A stretch of DNA of 64,000 nt, taken from Odontesthes bonariensis (lineage: Eukaryota > Chordata > Actinopteri > Atheriniformes > Atherinopsidae). The notes below the pieces were generated by a model. It made no database searches, was not told the origin of the DNA, and worked only from the letters and a program-made list of their open reading frames with translations. The position numbers and the translations under genes are program-made. Position 1 is the first letter of the stretch. Every line of letters begins with the position of its first letter. Of this stretch, positions 46,113-56,108 are shown one piece after another. The stretch spans positions 1,734,501 to 1,798,500 of the forward strand of contig NC_134520.1 of assembly GCF_027942865.1 (NCBI RefSeq), written 5' to 3'.

Positions 46113-46477
46113 TTTCTGTCTTCTCAAACCCCAGCTGGTGGAGGCGGATGGCCACCCTTCCTGAGTCTGGTTCTGCCAGAGGTTTCTTCCTGTTCAAAGG
46201 GAGTCATTTCTCTCCACAGTCGCCTCAGGCACGCCGCTCAGGCCGGGAGATTGGACCGAAAAACAAAAAGTTTTCAGTGCAATCTGTTGGTTTTCTTAGC
46301 TAGAAAATTGTTTTTGAATTGGCTCTATATGAACGAATTGGATTATTTTATGAATAATTATGATTACAATTAATTGAATTCCAATTGGCTTGAATTGAAC
46401 TTTATTATCTAAGTGCCTTGAGATGACATTTGTTGTATTTGGCGCTATATAAATAAAAATTAATTGAATTGAATTGA

Positions 46478-46577
46478 ATCGTAAACATGCTCATTCTAAT
46501 CTTAAACAATATTCATATGAACCGAACAACAAAGCACACAATGTAATTAGGCCATGTCATGACATTTCTCTCCCACA
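46478..46577 (-). repeat. Viral 5' LTR, second part
   Basis: Completes the LTR cut at 36287; ends CTCCCACA, followed by the duplicated CCTC and the rest of Rex3. Confidence 0.85.
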
Positions 46578-46818
46578 CCTCCTGGACGCCTCCCTGGTGA
46601 GGTGTTCCGGGCCCGTCCCACTGGGAGGAGGCCCCGGGGAAGACCCAGGACACGTTGGAGAGACTATGTCTCTCGGCTGGCCTGGGAACGCCTCGGGGTC
46701 CCCCCAGAAGAGCTGGAGGAAGTGGCCGGGGACAGGGACGTCTGGGTTTCTCTGCTCAAGCTGCTGCCCCCGCGACCCGATCCCCGGACAAGCGGAAGAT
46801 GATGGATGGATGGATGTT
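46578..46818 (+). mobile_element. Rex3-like LINE 3' end (continuation from 31781)
   Basis: Resumes exactly at the CCTC target site: GRLPGEVFRARPTGRRPRGR, RTRWRDYVSRLAWERLGVPP, EVAGDRDVWVSLLKLLPPRP, then (GATG)n. Together with 29970-31781 it forms one LINE copy. Confidence 0.88.
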
Positions 46819-46892
46819 ATTCTTAAGTCTTTTGGATTTTTTGGATACACTTTTTGTCCTTTGTGTATTTTGCAGCCATTTGGACTATTCAT

Positions 46893-47290
46893 AACTAGGG
46901 CTGGGCAACGATAAAAATTTTTAATCTAATTAATCACATGATTTCCCTGATTAATCACGATTAATTTCATTTGTACGCAGAATCCAAAAATGAATCCAAA
47001 AGTAGTGTATAGCTTTTAGCATTTAGCTTTATTTTAAATGTGCTGCCATATGAATGAAAGTGCCATAACATTTGTTGTGCAAACACACTTTTAACATCAG
47101 CATCTTTCTGTAGTTTTTATGTAGAAGCCTCGTAGAAGTATCAGTTGTGTGTTTTGCCTTCAAGGGATATTTTAGACTGGAACTACTATGGTGACAAGAC
47201 AATTCAACTTGGCAGTGTTTACAGATGACTTTGGTTAGTCTGGAAGAACTTTAAAATTAAAATGGCCAAGTAAAAGTTCCGTACCCTTCT
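46893..47290. mobile_element. Partial hAT-type repeat (one end)
   Basis: Starts TAGGGCTGGGCAACGATAAA and continues with ATTAATC-rich sequence, as in a widespread fish hAT-like repeat. The other end was not found. Confidence 0.45.
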
Positions 47291-47866
47291 CCATGTTTGG
47301 TGGATCCGCCGATTACTTTCTTTTCCGGTTGTTTTGCAGTGAAGCTGCCCTGTAATTATGATAAGACAGACTCTTCGTCATTGCACAAATGCATATTAAA
47401 AAATGGAAAAATGAATAAATATCATTTACATTCATAGTCAGAAGTTGGGGGAATATGCACATGCATTGACACTGTTGGGCTCTGTGTTGGGGGTTCTCCG
47501 GAAGGTGTTGTGGTTTTCTTTATCCAGCAGATGGCGCCAGGGAGTCGGTGGGCTGAGTTCTTCCTTCCAAGTAGACACACCTGTGGTCTATTATACCTCA
47601 TCAGGAAGGAGCATTTATAGAGCATGCTGCCACTCCTCCAGTGCCTGAGTGTTTGCCATATCTGGTAACTTCAAGCCCCCTACGTTTGTCCAGAAAATAT
47701 CTTGCAAGTTCTGACCTTTGTGCTTGTTTTCCAAGGTTGCTTCAGTTCCATGCCTAGTTCCTGCCTGGTTCACAGAGTTCTGAAACCAAACCTTCAAGGT
47801 CCTGTCAACCTCCAGCCCAAGTTCCTGACTGGCAGCATCAGACTCCTTTCCTCGCTTCTTTGTCTA

Positions 47867-49552
47867 GTAGTCCAAGAGCATTAGCTCAAAATTAGGTCAA
47901 ACCCGGAACAAATTCATAACAAGCTGGATTTCTCAGAATATGTTCAGAATACCTTTAGGAACAACATACTAAAAGTCCCCGGGAATCCACCTTGGGCTTT
48001 CTGAGAAATTCAAGATGGCGTCCAAATTATATTATATTATTGTGTTAATGCAATAACTTCTGAACGGTTGAATGGATTTTCACCAAATTTTGTGTGCTAA
48101 CACTCTATGGTAGAGTTTGTACATGATCTGCTAAAAATTTGGAGGCCAACGCCTTCAAGATGGCCGACTTACAAGATGGCCAGCATTTTGTTTCAGCCAT
48201 GATTTCCAAATGATTGAGCAGATTTGCACAAAATCTTGCGTGTTAACACTTAAATAGGTACACGAACCGCTACATTGCTCTAGACACTCTGCTCAACATG
48301 ATCTCTTGCGGCTGCAGAGCAGATGGCTGCGGAGTGTCATGTGGCTGCAGGAAGATGGGGGTACACTGCTCTGCCCTGTGTACAAAGTGCAGTAGTCAAT
48401 CATGCAACAATGCAGCGCCAATGCCATCCATCCATTTTCTATACTGCTGAATCCGTTGGTTGGGTCACGGGGGGGCTGGAGCCTGTACCAGCAGTCAATG
48501 GGCGAGAGGTGGGGTCCACCCTGGACAGGCCGCCATTCCATCACAGGGCCACACAGACAAATGAGACAAACAACCATACACACTCACTCCTAAGGACAAT
48601 TTTAGAGACACCAATGAACCTAACATGCATGTTTTTGGACAGTGGGAGGAAGCTAGAGTACCCGGAGAGAACCCACGCATACACAGGGAGAACATGCAAA
48701 CTCCACACAGTAAGGCCCCAGCTGGGAGTTGAACCTGGAACCTTCTTGCTGTGAGGCAACGGTGCTAACCACCACACCACCGTGCAGCCCCAGTGCAAAA
48801 GCCATCTTTGCTAAATAATGAGGGAGAAACTGAAGAACCAGATTCTGTAGAATCTGATGACAATGAGGATGATGACTGCACTGATGGATAGATAGATTGA
48901 TTCATTGATTGGTTGATTGTCTATTTGTTTGATGAATTGAGTTGTGGTACATTTATTGATGAAAGGGCCTAGTTGATTTATTTGATTTCATTTTATGTTG
49001 AAGTTGCAACGTGTTGAAAAATTACCGATTTTATTCTTGTAAATACATTCATTATTTGAGGAAACAGCTCAGTCACTGTGCTTGAGTAGGATTGGTTTCT
49101 TTTATCATTTCAAAGATATATTGTTAGTTTTTACAGTGGTTTTAAGAACAGTTTTTGGAGTTCATGATGTTTTTGGTTATAGGTAAAGTCCCAGTGACAA
49201 AAAATTTACAAAACGTTTTACACATAATACATGTAGATATTGTTATAATAAGTTGTTACCTTTTAATATAAGCATTTAATCAAAACCTAATGTTGACATT
49301 GACTCTACATCTACCATCACAACATACATTTTCACCTTTAAAGTGCATTTGAATTACATTTCAAGCCTTAGATATGGACAAATCTCCAAAAGGTGGCCAT
49401 TTTGGACGCCATCTTGAATTTCTCAGAGAGCCCAAGGGGGATTCCTGGGGACTTTTAGTATGTGATTCCTAAAGGTATTCTAAACATATCCTGAAATTTC
49501 CAGCTTGTTATGAATTTGTTCCGGGTGAAACCCTAATGCTACTGGACTATAG
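47867..49552. mobile_element. DNA transposon with long terminal inverted repeats (about 1.7 kb)
   Basis: The left arm (from about 47867) and right arm (to 49552) are complementary over about 150 bp, with CCCGGAACAAATTCATAACA near each end and GAAATTCAAGATGGCGTCC further in. The interior lacks a transposase and contains a SINE at 48420-48792. Flanking DNA may be part of a solo LTR (about 47471-49905), but this is weak. Confidence 0.7.
48420..48792 (-). mobile_element. tRNA-derived SINE
   Basis: On the minus strand the head reads GCACGGTGGTGTGGTGGTTA then GCACCGTTGCC (A-box-like), with GGTTCAACTCC (B-box) about 35 nt later: a tRNA-type RNA polymerase III promoter. The body has ATGTTTTTGGACAGTGGGAG (plus strand) and other sequence common in fish repeats, and ends near CATCCATCCATT. 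Confidence 0.75.
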
Positions 49553-50014
49553 ATTGAGTCCTGTCCGCTCTCCACCGTGCTCCCAAGTAAGGCGCAACAC
49601 CACCTAAGAATCCACTGACCACTGGAAAAAGAATCCCCAGCAGCCCCCCCATTGGAGGATCACCCCAAAAACTCCCAGTAAGCCACACTTTAAAGAAATA
49701 CTGGATCCAGCCAATCATCTCCAAACTCGCCCTGTTCTGTGCTCTCTCTCCTAAGGACTCGTTCCTGTGTGGAACCCCAACCCGAGTTCTGGGAATAATA
49801 TATTGTCATATTTTCACCCCAACCTGTAAATTAAGCCTTTTGAAACTCCCCTGAGTCTCCTGAGAGTTTTCTGCTTGTGGGTCGGACAAAGTGGTTAAAC
49901 CATGACAGACACAACTGTAAAGTCAGAATGCTCCATAACTGAGCATCCACAGATGGAATTACGTAAGTATTCGTTAGAAAAATATCAAGAGGTTATGCTA
50001 TAAGAACTCTGAGT

Positions 50015-52420
50015 CATCATTGATAGAAGAGAATAAGAATAATCCCAGGTTTCTTTTCAGCACTGTAGCCAGTCTGACAAAGAGTCCGAGCTCTGCTGAG
50101 CCAGTTATTCCTTTAACTCTCAGCAGTGATGATTTCCTGAGCTTTTTTATTAATAAAATTGTTTCTATCAGAGAGAAGATTGATGGAGTCCTTCCCACTA
50201 TTATCAGTGATGTATCATCAAGTACAGCAGCTTTAGAAGTATCTTTAGAACCTGATTTGTATTTAGACGGCTTCTGCCCAGTTGATCTCTCTGAACTAAC
50301 AACAGCAATAGTCTCTTCTAAACCATCAACTTGTGTTTTAGACCCAATCCCAACCAGACTGTTCAAGGAGGTTTTCCCATTAACTGACACTTCCATATTG
50401 GATTTGATCAATCTGTCTTTGTTGGCAGGATATGTACCTCAGACTTTTAAGGTTGCTGTAATTAAACCTTTACTTAAAAAACCTACTCTTGATTCAGAAG
50501 TGTTGGCTCATTATAGACCTATATCCAATCTCCCTTTTATGTCTAAAGTTCTTGAAAAAATAGTTGCAGCTCAGCTTTGTGATCACTTACACAGAAATAA
50601 TCTGTTTGAAGAGTTTCAGTCAGGATTCAGAGTGCATCATAGCACAGAAACTGCACTGCTGAAAGTTACCAATGATCTCCTCTTAGCCTCTGATAGCGGA
50701 CTTGTGTCTGTGCTTGTCCTGTTGGATCTCAGTGCTGCATTTGATACGGTCGATCACAGTATCTTATTACACAGACTTGAACATGTTATTGGGATTAAAG
50801 GAACTGCATTAGGCTGGTTTAAATCATATTTATCTGATAGATTTCAGTTTGTTCTTGTAAATGAAGAATCTTCCTCACACACCAGAGTAAGTCATGGAGT
50901 TCCCCAGGGTTCTGTGCTTGGACCGATTCTTTTCACTTTATACATGCTTCCATTAGGTAACATTATTAGGCAGCATGGCATAAATTTCCATTGCTATGCT
51001 GATGATACTCAGCTGTACTTATCTATAAAACCAGATGAACCCAATAGGTTGGTCAGACTACAAGCATGTCTTAAAGACATAAAGACCTGGATGACTCAGA
51101 ACTGTCTGCTTCTAAATTCAGACAAAACTGAAGTCGTTATCTTTGGACCTGAGCGTTTCAGGGAGAAATTGTCTAGCTATATAGTTACTCTAGATGGTAT
51201 TTCCTTGGCTTCTAGTTCTACAGTGAGGAACCTTGGAGTTATTTTTGACCAGAACCTATCATTTGACTCGCATATAAAACAGGTTTCTAGGACTGCCTTC
51301 TTTCACCTTCGTAATATTGTTAAAATCAGGAACATCTTGTCTCAGAGTGATGCAGAAAAACTAATTCATGCATTTGTTACTTCAAGATTGGACTACTGTA
51401 ATTCTTTATTATTGGGCTGTCCCACATATTCTCTGAAAAGCCTTCAGCTGATCCAAAATGCTGCAGCCAGAGTTTTGACGAGAACTAACAGGAGAGATCA
51501 TATTTCTCCAGTTTTAGCTTCTCTTCATTGGCTCCCTGTTAAATTCAGAATAGAATTTAAGATTCTTCTCCTTACATATAAAGCTCTTAATGACCGAGCT
51601 CCATCATATCTTAAAGATCTCATTGTAAGATATTTTCCTAACAGAGCACTTCGTTCCCAAACTGCAGGTTTACTTGAGGTTCCCAGAGTTTCTAAAAGTA
51701 GAATGGGAGGCAGAGCCTTCAGTTATCAGGCCCCTCTATTGTGGAATAAGCTGCCAGTAAATGTCCGGGAAGCAGACACCCTTTCCACTTTTAAGACCAG
51801 GCTTAAAACTTTCCTTTTTGATAAAGCTTATAGTTAGGGATGGCTCAGGTGATCCTGAAACATCCCATAGTTAAGCTGCTATAGGCCTAGACTGCTGGGG
51901 GGCCTCATCTGTCACACCTTTCCTCACTTTACTCTCTTTATGTATATGTGATATTATTGTGGTCATTAACTCGTGTTTCCCTGTTCCAACAGATATCCTT
52001 TGAATGGTGTTACAGTGCCGCCGCCGCGGCAGCCCCCTCCCCCCCTTTCTGTCTTCTCAAACCCCAGCTGGTCGAGGCGGATGGCCACCCTTCCTGAGTC
52101 TGGTTCTGCCAGAGGTTTCTTCCTGTTAAAAGGGAGTCGTTTCTCTCCACAGTCGCCTCAGGCACGCTCAGGCCGGGAGATTGGACCGAAAAACAAAAAG
52201 TTTTCAGTGCAATCTGTTGGTTTTCTTAGCTAGGAAATTGTTTTTGAATTGGCTCTATATGAACGAATTGGATTATTTTATGAATTATGATTATTATTAA
52301 TTAATTGAATTCCAATTGGCTTGAATTGGACTTACTATCTAAGTGCCTTGAGATGACATTTGTTGTATTTGGCGCTATATAAATAAAAATGAATTGAATT
52401 GAATTGAATTGAATTGAGTA
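50015..52420 (+). mobile_element. L2 (Maui-like) LINE, 5'-truncated, intact RT frame
   Basis: Starts abruptly inside ORF2 and runs to a (GAATT)n tail at about 52395-52420 preceded by GGCGCTATATAAATAAAA. It is closely related to 36288-46477, with the same 3' UTR but no large inserts. Confidence 0.9.
50020..51837 (+). CDS. L2 reverse transcriptase, C-terminal 605 codons
   Basis: Uninterrupted frame with [58 protein letters not shown], catalytic [47 protein letters not shown] and [13 protein letters not shown]. The endonuclease domain is absent because of 5' truncation, so the copy cannot move by itself. The lack of any stop indicates a young insertion. The true N-terminus is not present; the first Met here is only a frame start. 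Confidence 0.85.
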   Translation: MIEENKNNPRFLFSTVASLTKSPSSAEPVIPLTLSSDDFLSFFINKIVSIREKIDGVLPTIISDVSSSTAALEVSLEPDLYLDGFCPVDLSELTTAIVSSKPSTCVLDPIPTRLFKEVFPLTDTSILDLINLSLLAGYVPQTFKVAVIKPLLKKPTLDSEVLAHYRPISNLPFMSKVLEKIVAAQLCDHLHRNNLFEEFQSGFRVHHSTETALLKVTNDLLLASDSGLVSVLVLLDLSAAFDTVDHSILLHRLEHVIGIKGTALGWFKSYLSDRFQFVLVNEESSSHTRVSHGVPQGSVLGPILFTLYMLPLGNIIRQHGINFHCYADDTQLYLSIKPDEPNRLVRLQACLKDIKTWMTQNCLLLNSDKTEVVIFGPERFREKLSSYIVTLDGISLASSSTVRNLGVIFDQNLSFDSHIKQVSRTAFFHLRNIVKIRNILSQSDAEKLIHAFVTSRLDYCNSLLLGCPTYSLKSLQLIQNAAARVLTRTNRRDHISPVLASLHWLPVKFRIEFKILLLTYKALNDRAPSYLKDLIVRYFPNRALRSQTAGLLEVPRVSKSRMGGRAFSYQAPLLWNKLPVNVREADTLSTFKTRLKTFLFDKAYS

Positions 52421-52971
52421 CTGTGTGCAAGAATGTTTTACGGTGTTGGTAGATTATGGGGCACTGTGTGCTGGGGGGGCCTTCTCTGTCTTGTTAGTTT
52501 AACATCGGATGCTGAAGAAGGCCCCTTATTGCTAGTTCTGTCTTCTGTGAACAAAAGTCTTATGACGTTGTGATATTTACTCGGTGAACTCATCTAACAT
52601 AGATGGTAATAACCTTGCGTGGCTAATGTGTTTTTTTTTTTTTTTTTTGTAGAAGGCATTAATGGTAGAAGCATCATTTCAGAACTCTCCCAACCTTGTG
52701 TCAGCTTTGTGATATGTTGCGCAGTCTCCTTGCTGCAAGATTAAACCTTTGTGTTCACTGACTCAGCGACTCTGAGCATCATTGGGAGAATTTTTTTTTA
52801 ACAGTATTCGCTACTCTATCACTCACTTGAATCAGGACACAGACTGAACTTTAGTCAAAGTAAAACTAATCACATCTGTGTAAACGTGGCTCAACTGGGT
52901 GGCTGCCTTTTTTGGGATAGGATAAAGGTGGGAAAATAGAAAAGAATGTGTGTCTTCAGTTGCCCTTGCTG

Positions 52972-52979
52972 TATAAAAG
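52972..52979 (+). promoter_or_regulatory. TATA box of the FMO pseudogene
   Basis: TATAAAAG, followed by a short non-coding exon that ends at a GTAAGA donor (53045/53046). The arrangement is repeated at 63448. Confidence 0.55.
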
Positions 52980-53002
52980 TCTGTGCTGAGGTGATTCTCT
53001 TC

Positions 53003-53045
53003 AAACTTTACTGACACAGAAACTCGGCACACAAGGATTGTCAAG
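53003..53045 (+). other. Non-coding exon 1 of the FMO pseudogene
   Basis: Begins about 25-30 nt after the TATA box and ends TCAAG before GTAAGAG. Contains no ATG. FMO genes usually have a non-coding first exon, and the first coding exon lies at 56109. Confidence 0.5.
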
Positions 53046-54059
53046 GTAAGAGGGAAAGAAGATACGCTTGGCTTTCTGTTATGTCCGACTCCAGAGAGCT
53101 TTTATTTGTGCAATTTATTAATGGCTAACATTTCAAAAGTTTTGTTGGGTATTAACGTGTGTATGATAACATTGCCACATGACTAAATGAATTATTTTTT
53201 TTTTGGTCTGACAAGGGTGCAAACGGATTGTGAATCCTGCATGCCATTCTAAATTTTAGTGCTTTCGAAGAACTGTAAGATTACCTTTGCTCTGCTTTGC
53301 ACTTCCAGGAACTGAGAACGTTTTATGACGGAACATGAGATAAAGTATTGATAAGTCTGGGTATAATGCAACTAATAGCTGAAGCATTCATTTTTAAGCA
53401 AATATGAGTTGGTTTAAAGCAAGGACTGGTCCTGGTTTAAAGTGCTTTTATCTGAATCGGCAAAGAAACCCCTTGAATTTGATGCTCTTGATCTCAGGGT
53501 CTCCAAAACATTGCTTATCATGTTTGCTACAGGTCTCCCTCAGGAAGAAAAGATGTTTTATCCTCTTTAATGCAGTTTTCCTCAGAGCCGGAATTTCAGC
53601 AATTCTAGCTTATTAGAGAGCTAAAGTGGACCTAGCAACAACTAGAATCCAGATTATTATTGAGACTTGAATCTGTACAAAAATTAAAACTGAAATTACC
53701 TGAAAGATTCATTCTAATTGATCTCAATCTTGACAAATACTCCTTAAAATAACACAGCCATCTCCATATTCCCAAATGACTTTGGCACTTACTGTTTTTC
53801 TGTTAGTTAAAAACACCAAAATTCCTAAATCCAAACCTTCATGTTATTGTTAAAGATGAACTAGGTTTTATTCATGTTTCACTTTACCGGCAAATTATGT
53901 ATTTCATTCCGGACAATGCCTAAAAATTGTTTTAGGCAAGGAGGTGACCCAGTTAGCTTTAACAATTGGAGGCCACGACAGAGGTGTCTGTCCTTGTCAA
54001 AGTTATGAAAATTCATTTTAGTAAATAACCTTTTTAAGACTAAGTCTGACTTTGGAAAG

Positions 54060-54740
54060 GGGTGTGGTCTAACTGCAGCAGCTTTAAAGTAATCAATTTT
54101 ATTGAATCTTTAGACAACAAGCAGCATCATGCAGCCCTTTTTTATTGATCTTTCTTTTGAGGCCTTTGACTCCTTCGATCATATAGTACTAAAGCAAAGA
54201 CTTTTCAGTGTTGGACTGTCCGAACGTACTTTTGTGTGATTTGAAAACTGTTTGGAGTTTCAAGCCCCATTGCAGGAAATTTGCCATGCATCTGACAGAT
54301 CTCAGCAGAAGGTATCCCTTCTATTAGAGTTATGTTAAATTCCAATCTCTGCTTCCATGCTGGTGATACTGTGATAAGTGCTGCTGAATCTTGTTGTTGC
54401 TGACAGACAGCCTAATACCGTTTACCTTGTGTGATTTGAAACTTGTTTTGAGTGCCAATAAAGTGAAACTCCATATGTCAAAGGCAAAATGATTGCTCTT
54501 GAAACTTTTGTCTGTTAACCCTCTACAGATCTTGTATCCAAATACATGTACTTAATGTTCCTTTTAGACTCCAACACAGGCACATTCTTATTTACAAAGC
54601 TTTCGTGTCCCATCTTACCTAGAGACATACTTCCTCAAAAAAGGTACAGGAAGTTACAGTTCCAGTCACAGATGCTTTTCCTTTTAACTCCACCGAGAAC
54701 CCACAGTGAGTCGAAAGCACTTGAAACACTTTGAATCAGC
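54060..54740 (+). mobile_element. Heavily decayed LINE reverse transcriptase in FMO intron 1
   Basis: Frame fragments FFIDLSFEAFDSFDHIVLKQ, RLFSVGLSE and RYRKLQFQSQMLFLLTPPRT resemble the RT core and C-terminus of Rex1/CR1-type LINEs, broken by many stops. An old insertion. Confidence 0.6.
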
Positions 54741-56108
54741 TCCAAAACTCCCTGAATCTTAATTATGATTTCATTATAGGAATTCAAACACTTATGAAAG
54801 CAATATTACATGCAGGAACCTTTGGCTGCAAATGCCTTTGTTTTTCATTTCATTTGATATACGTGTAGGAAAGTAATACTAGAGAATTTGGCAAATTGTT
54901 TTACTCTTTAGCTCCCCCTACAGTAGTGGGATGTAACACCACTGCCATAAAAACAAATCTTTGTCTGAGCCCTGCAAATGTACAGCTATACACATTCATT
55001 TTTGTCATGTTGAGGAGGCTAAAAAAAAAAGCCATAGAAAGCACCCAAAAATGTCAAGGAACCATAAAGCACAACAGTGTAAGCAAAGTTATGAACCGCT
55101 GCATCTCTGCCTCAAGCTTCTCAGACCTGAAAAGGTTGGTATACCTCAAACTGAGTCAGAGGCACATAGTTTCAATGTTCACAAACTGATTTAGAGTTGT
55201 TTTAAACGCATTGTGCACACTGTTGTAACTCTGTCTGTGAACTGCTACCTTTCTGGGCCAGAACACTTTTGTGTTTTTAAATTTTAAGAGTCTAATCTCC
55301 CAGTTAAATTTGTTTAATGAATAACGATTACTATAATTGCTTTGTACATTGAGAGACAGTGCAAGAACTCATTACTTGAACAACAAAATAATTCCATAAC
55401 CTTTAGTAGTAGTTAGAAATATTGTAAACCAATTGTTATCAAAAGTTTCCTTGAAGTAGTTATCATGAGCTGAAAAGCAGACAGACCTACACCCTTTAGA
55501 AGGAGCAAGACGTATGCATCAAACATCTGTTACTCTACTGAGTATGACAGTTAGAGAAAAAAAATAGGGCATTTGCAAAACCCCACCTCCTGCTCAGGTG
55601 TGTGGAGATGGTGAAAGTCCCAAGAGGTTCAAATTCCTGCTACACATATATGCAGAACAATGGCATTGTTAACACCAACAAGTTTTGAATGGTGGCCTTC
55701 ATCAGCATTAATCAGTCATTAAACGGATAGTGATACGGCTAAAAAAGACAAAAGAAAAACAACCAATGGGTAACATCCACATACATATCAGTAAGTGGGG
55801 TATCTACAAGGATTGGAAGGGCAAATAAGCACGTGGCTCCTGGCCATTTATTGTCACAAGCTGGCTGGGAGATAAGGGGAATGCCCAGCAGAGGCCATGG
55901 GTGATACCATATCTAAGTTTCTTATCTGTAGAGAAGTAACTAAGGGGTGGTAATAAAGTACATAAGAAATCTTGTCCCAGCGTGTGCCTATAGATGTGGC
56001 AAAAGCCTACATTCAAAAGACTTTAGTTATAATAGAAAACTAAACAACAAAGAGACTGGTTAAATCTGGTTCTCATTTCAATTCAGTTTTACTCCTTTTG
56101 TCTTGCAG

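Larger units (their letters stand above)
36288..46477 (+). mobile_element. L2 (Maui-like) LINE inserted in the LTR, with nested insertions
   Basis: Target duplication ATCGT at 36283-36287 and 46478-46482. Order: 5' UTR, ORF1 (36537 to about 37150), a foreign block (about 37155-39345), endonuclease (39540-40250), reverse transcriptase (40286-41907 and 43537-43951), 3' UTR, and a (GAATT)n tail at 46460-46480. Further inserts are 41916-43528 and 44056-45991. Reading of the 3' end matches the copy at 50015-52420 closely. Confidence 0.88.
31782..46577 (-). mobile_element. Endogenous retrovirus (env remnant, no gag/pol seen), with nested insertions
   Basis: The provirus lies on the minus strand inside the Rex3 LINE. 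Target duplication CCTC: 31778-31781 and 46578-46581. Viral 3' LTR 31782-32074; viral 5' LTR in two pieces, 36085-36287 and 46478-46577. Polypurine tract 32075-32088, primer site 36064-36081. Only env-derived coding sequence is recognisable between them; the leader-to-env distance is about 90 nt, so there is no room for gag or pol. A CX6CC Env and a 4-bp duplication fit a gammaretrovirus-like lineage. Insertions inside: hAT 33448-35317 and L2 36288-46477. Confidence 0.85.

Noticed and set aside
48300-48800. Coding gene overlapping 48323-48754
   Set aside because: The region is a tRNA-derived SINE; frames on both strands are incidental.
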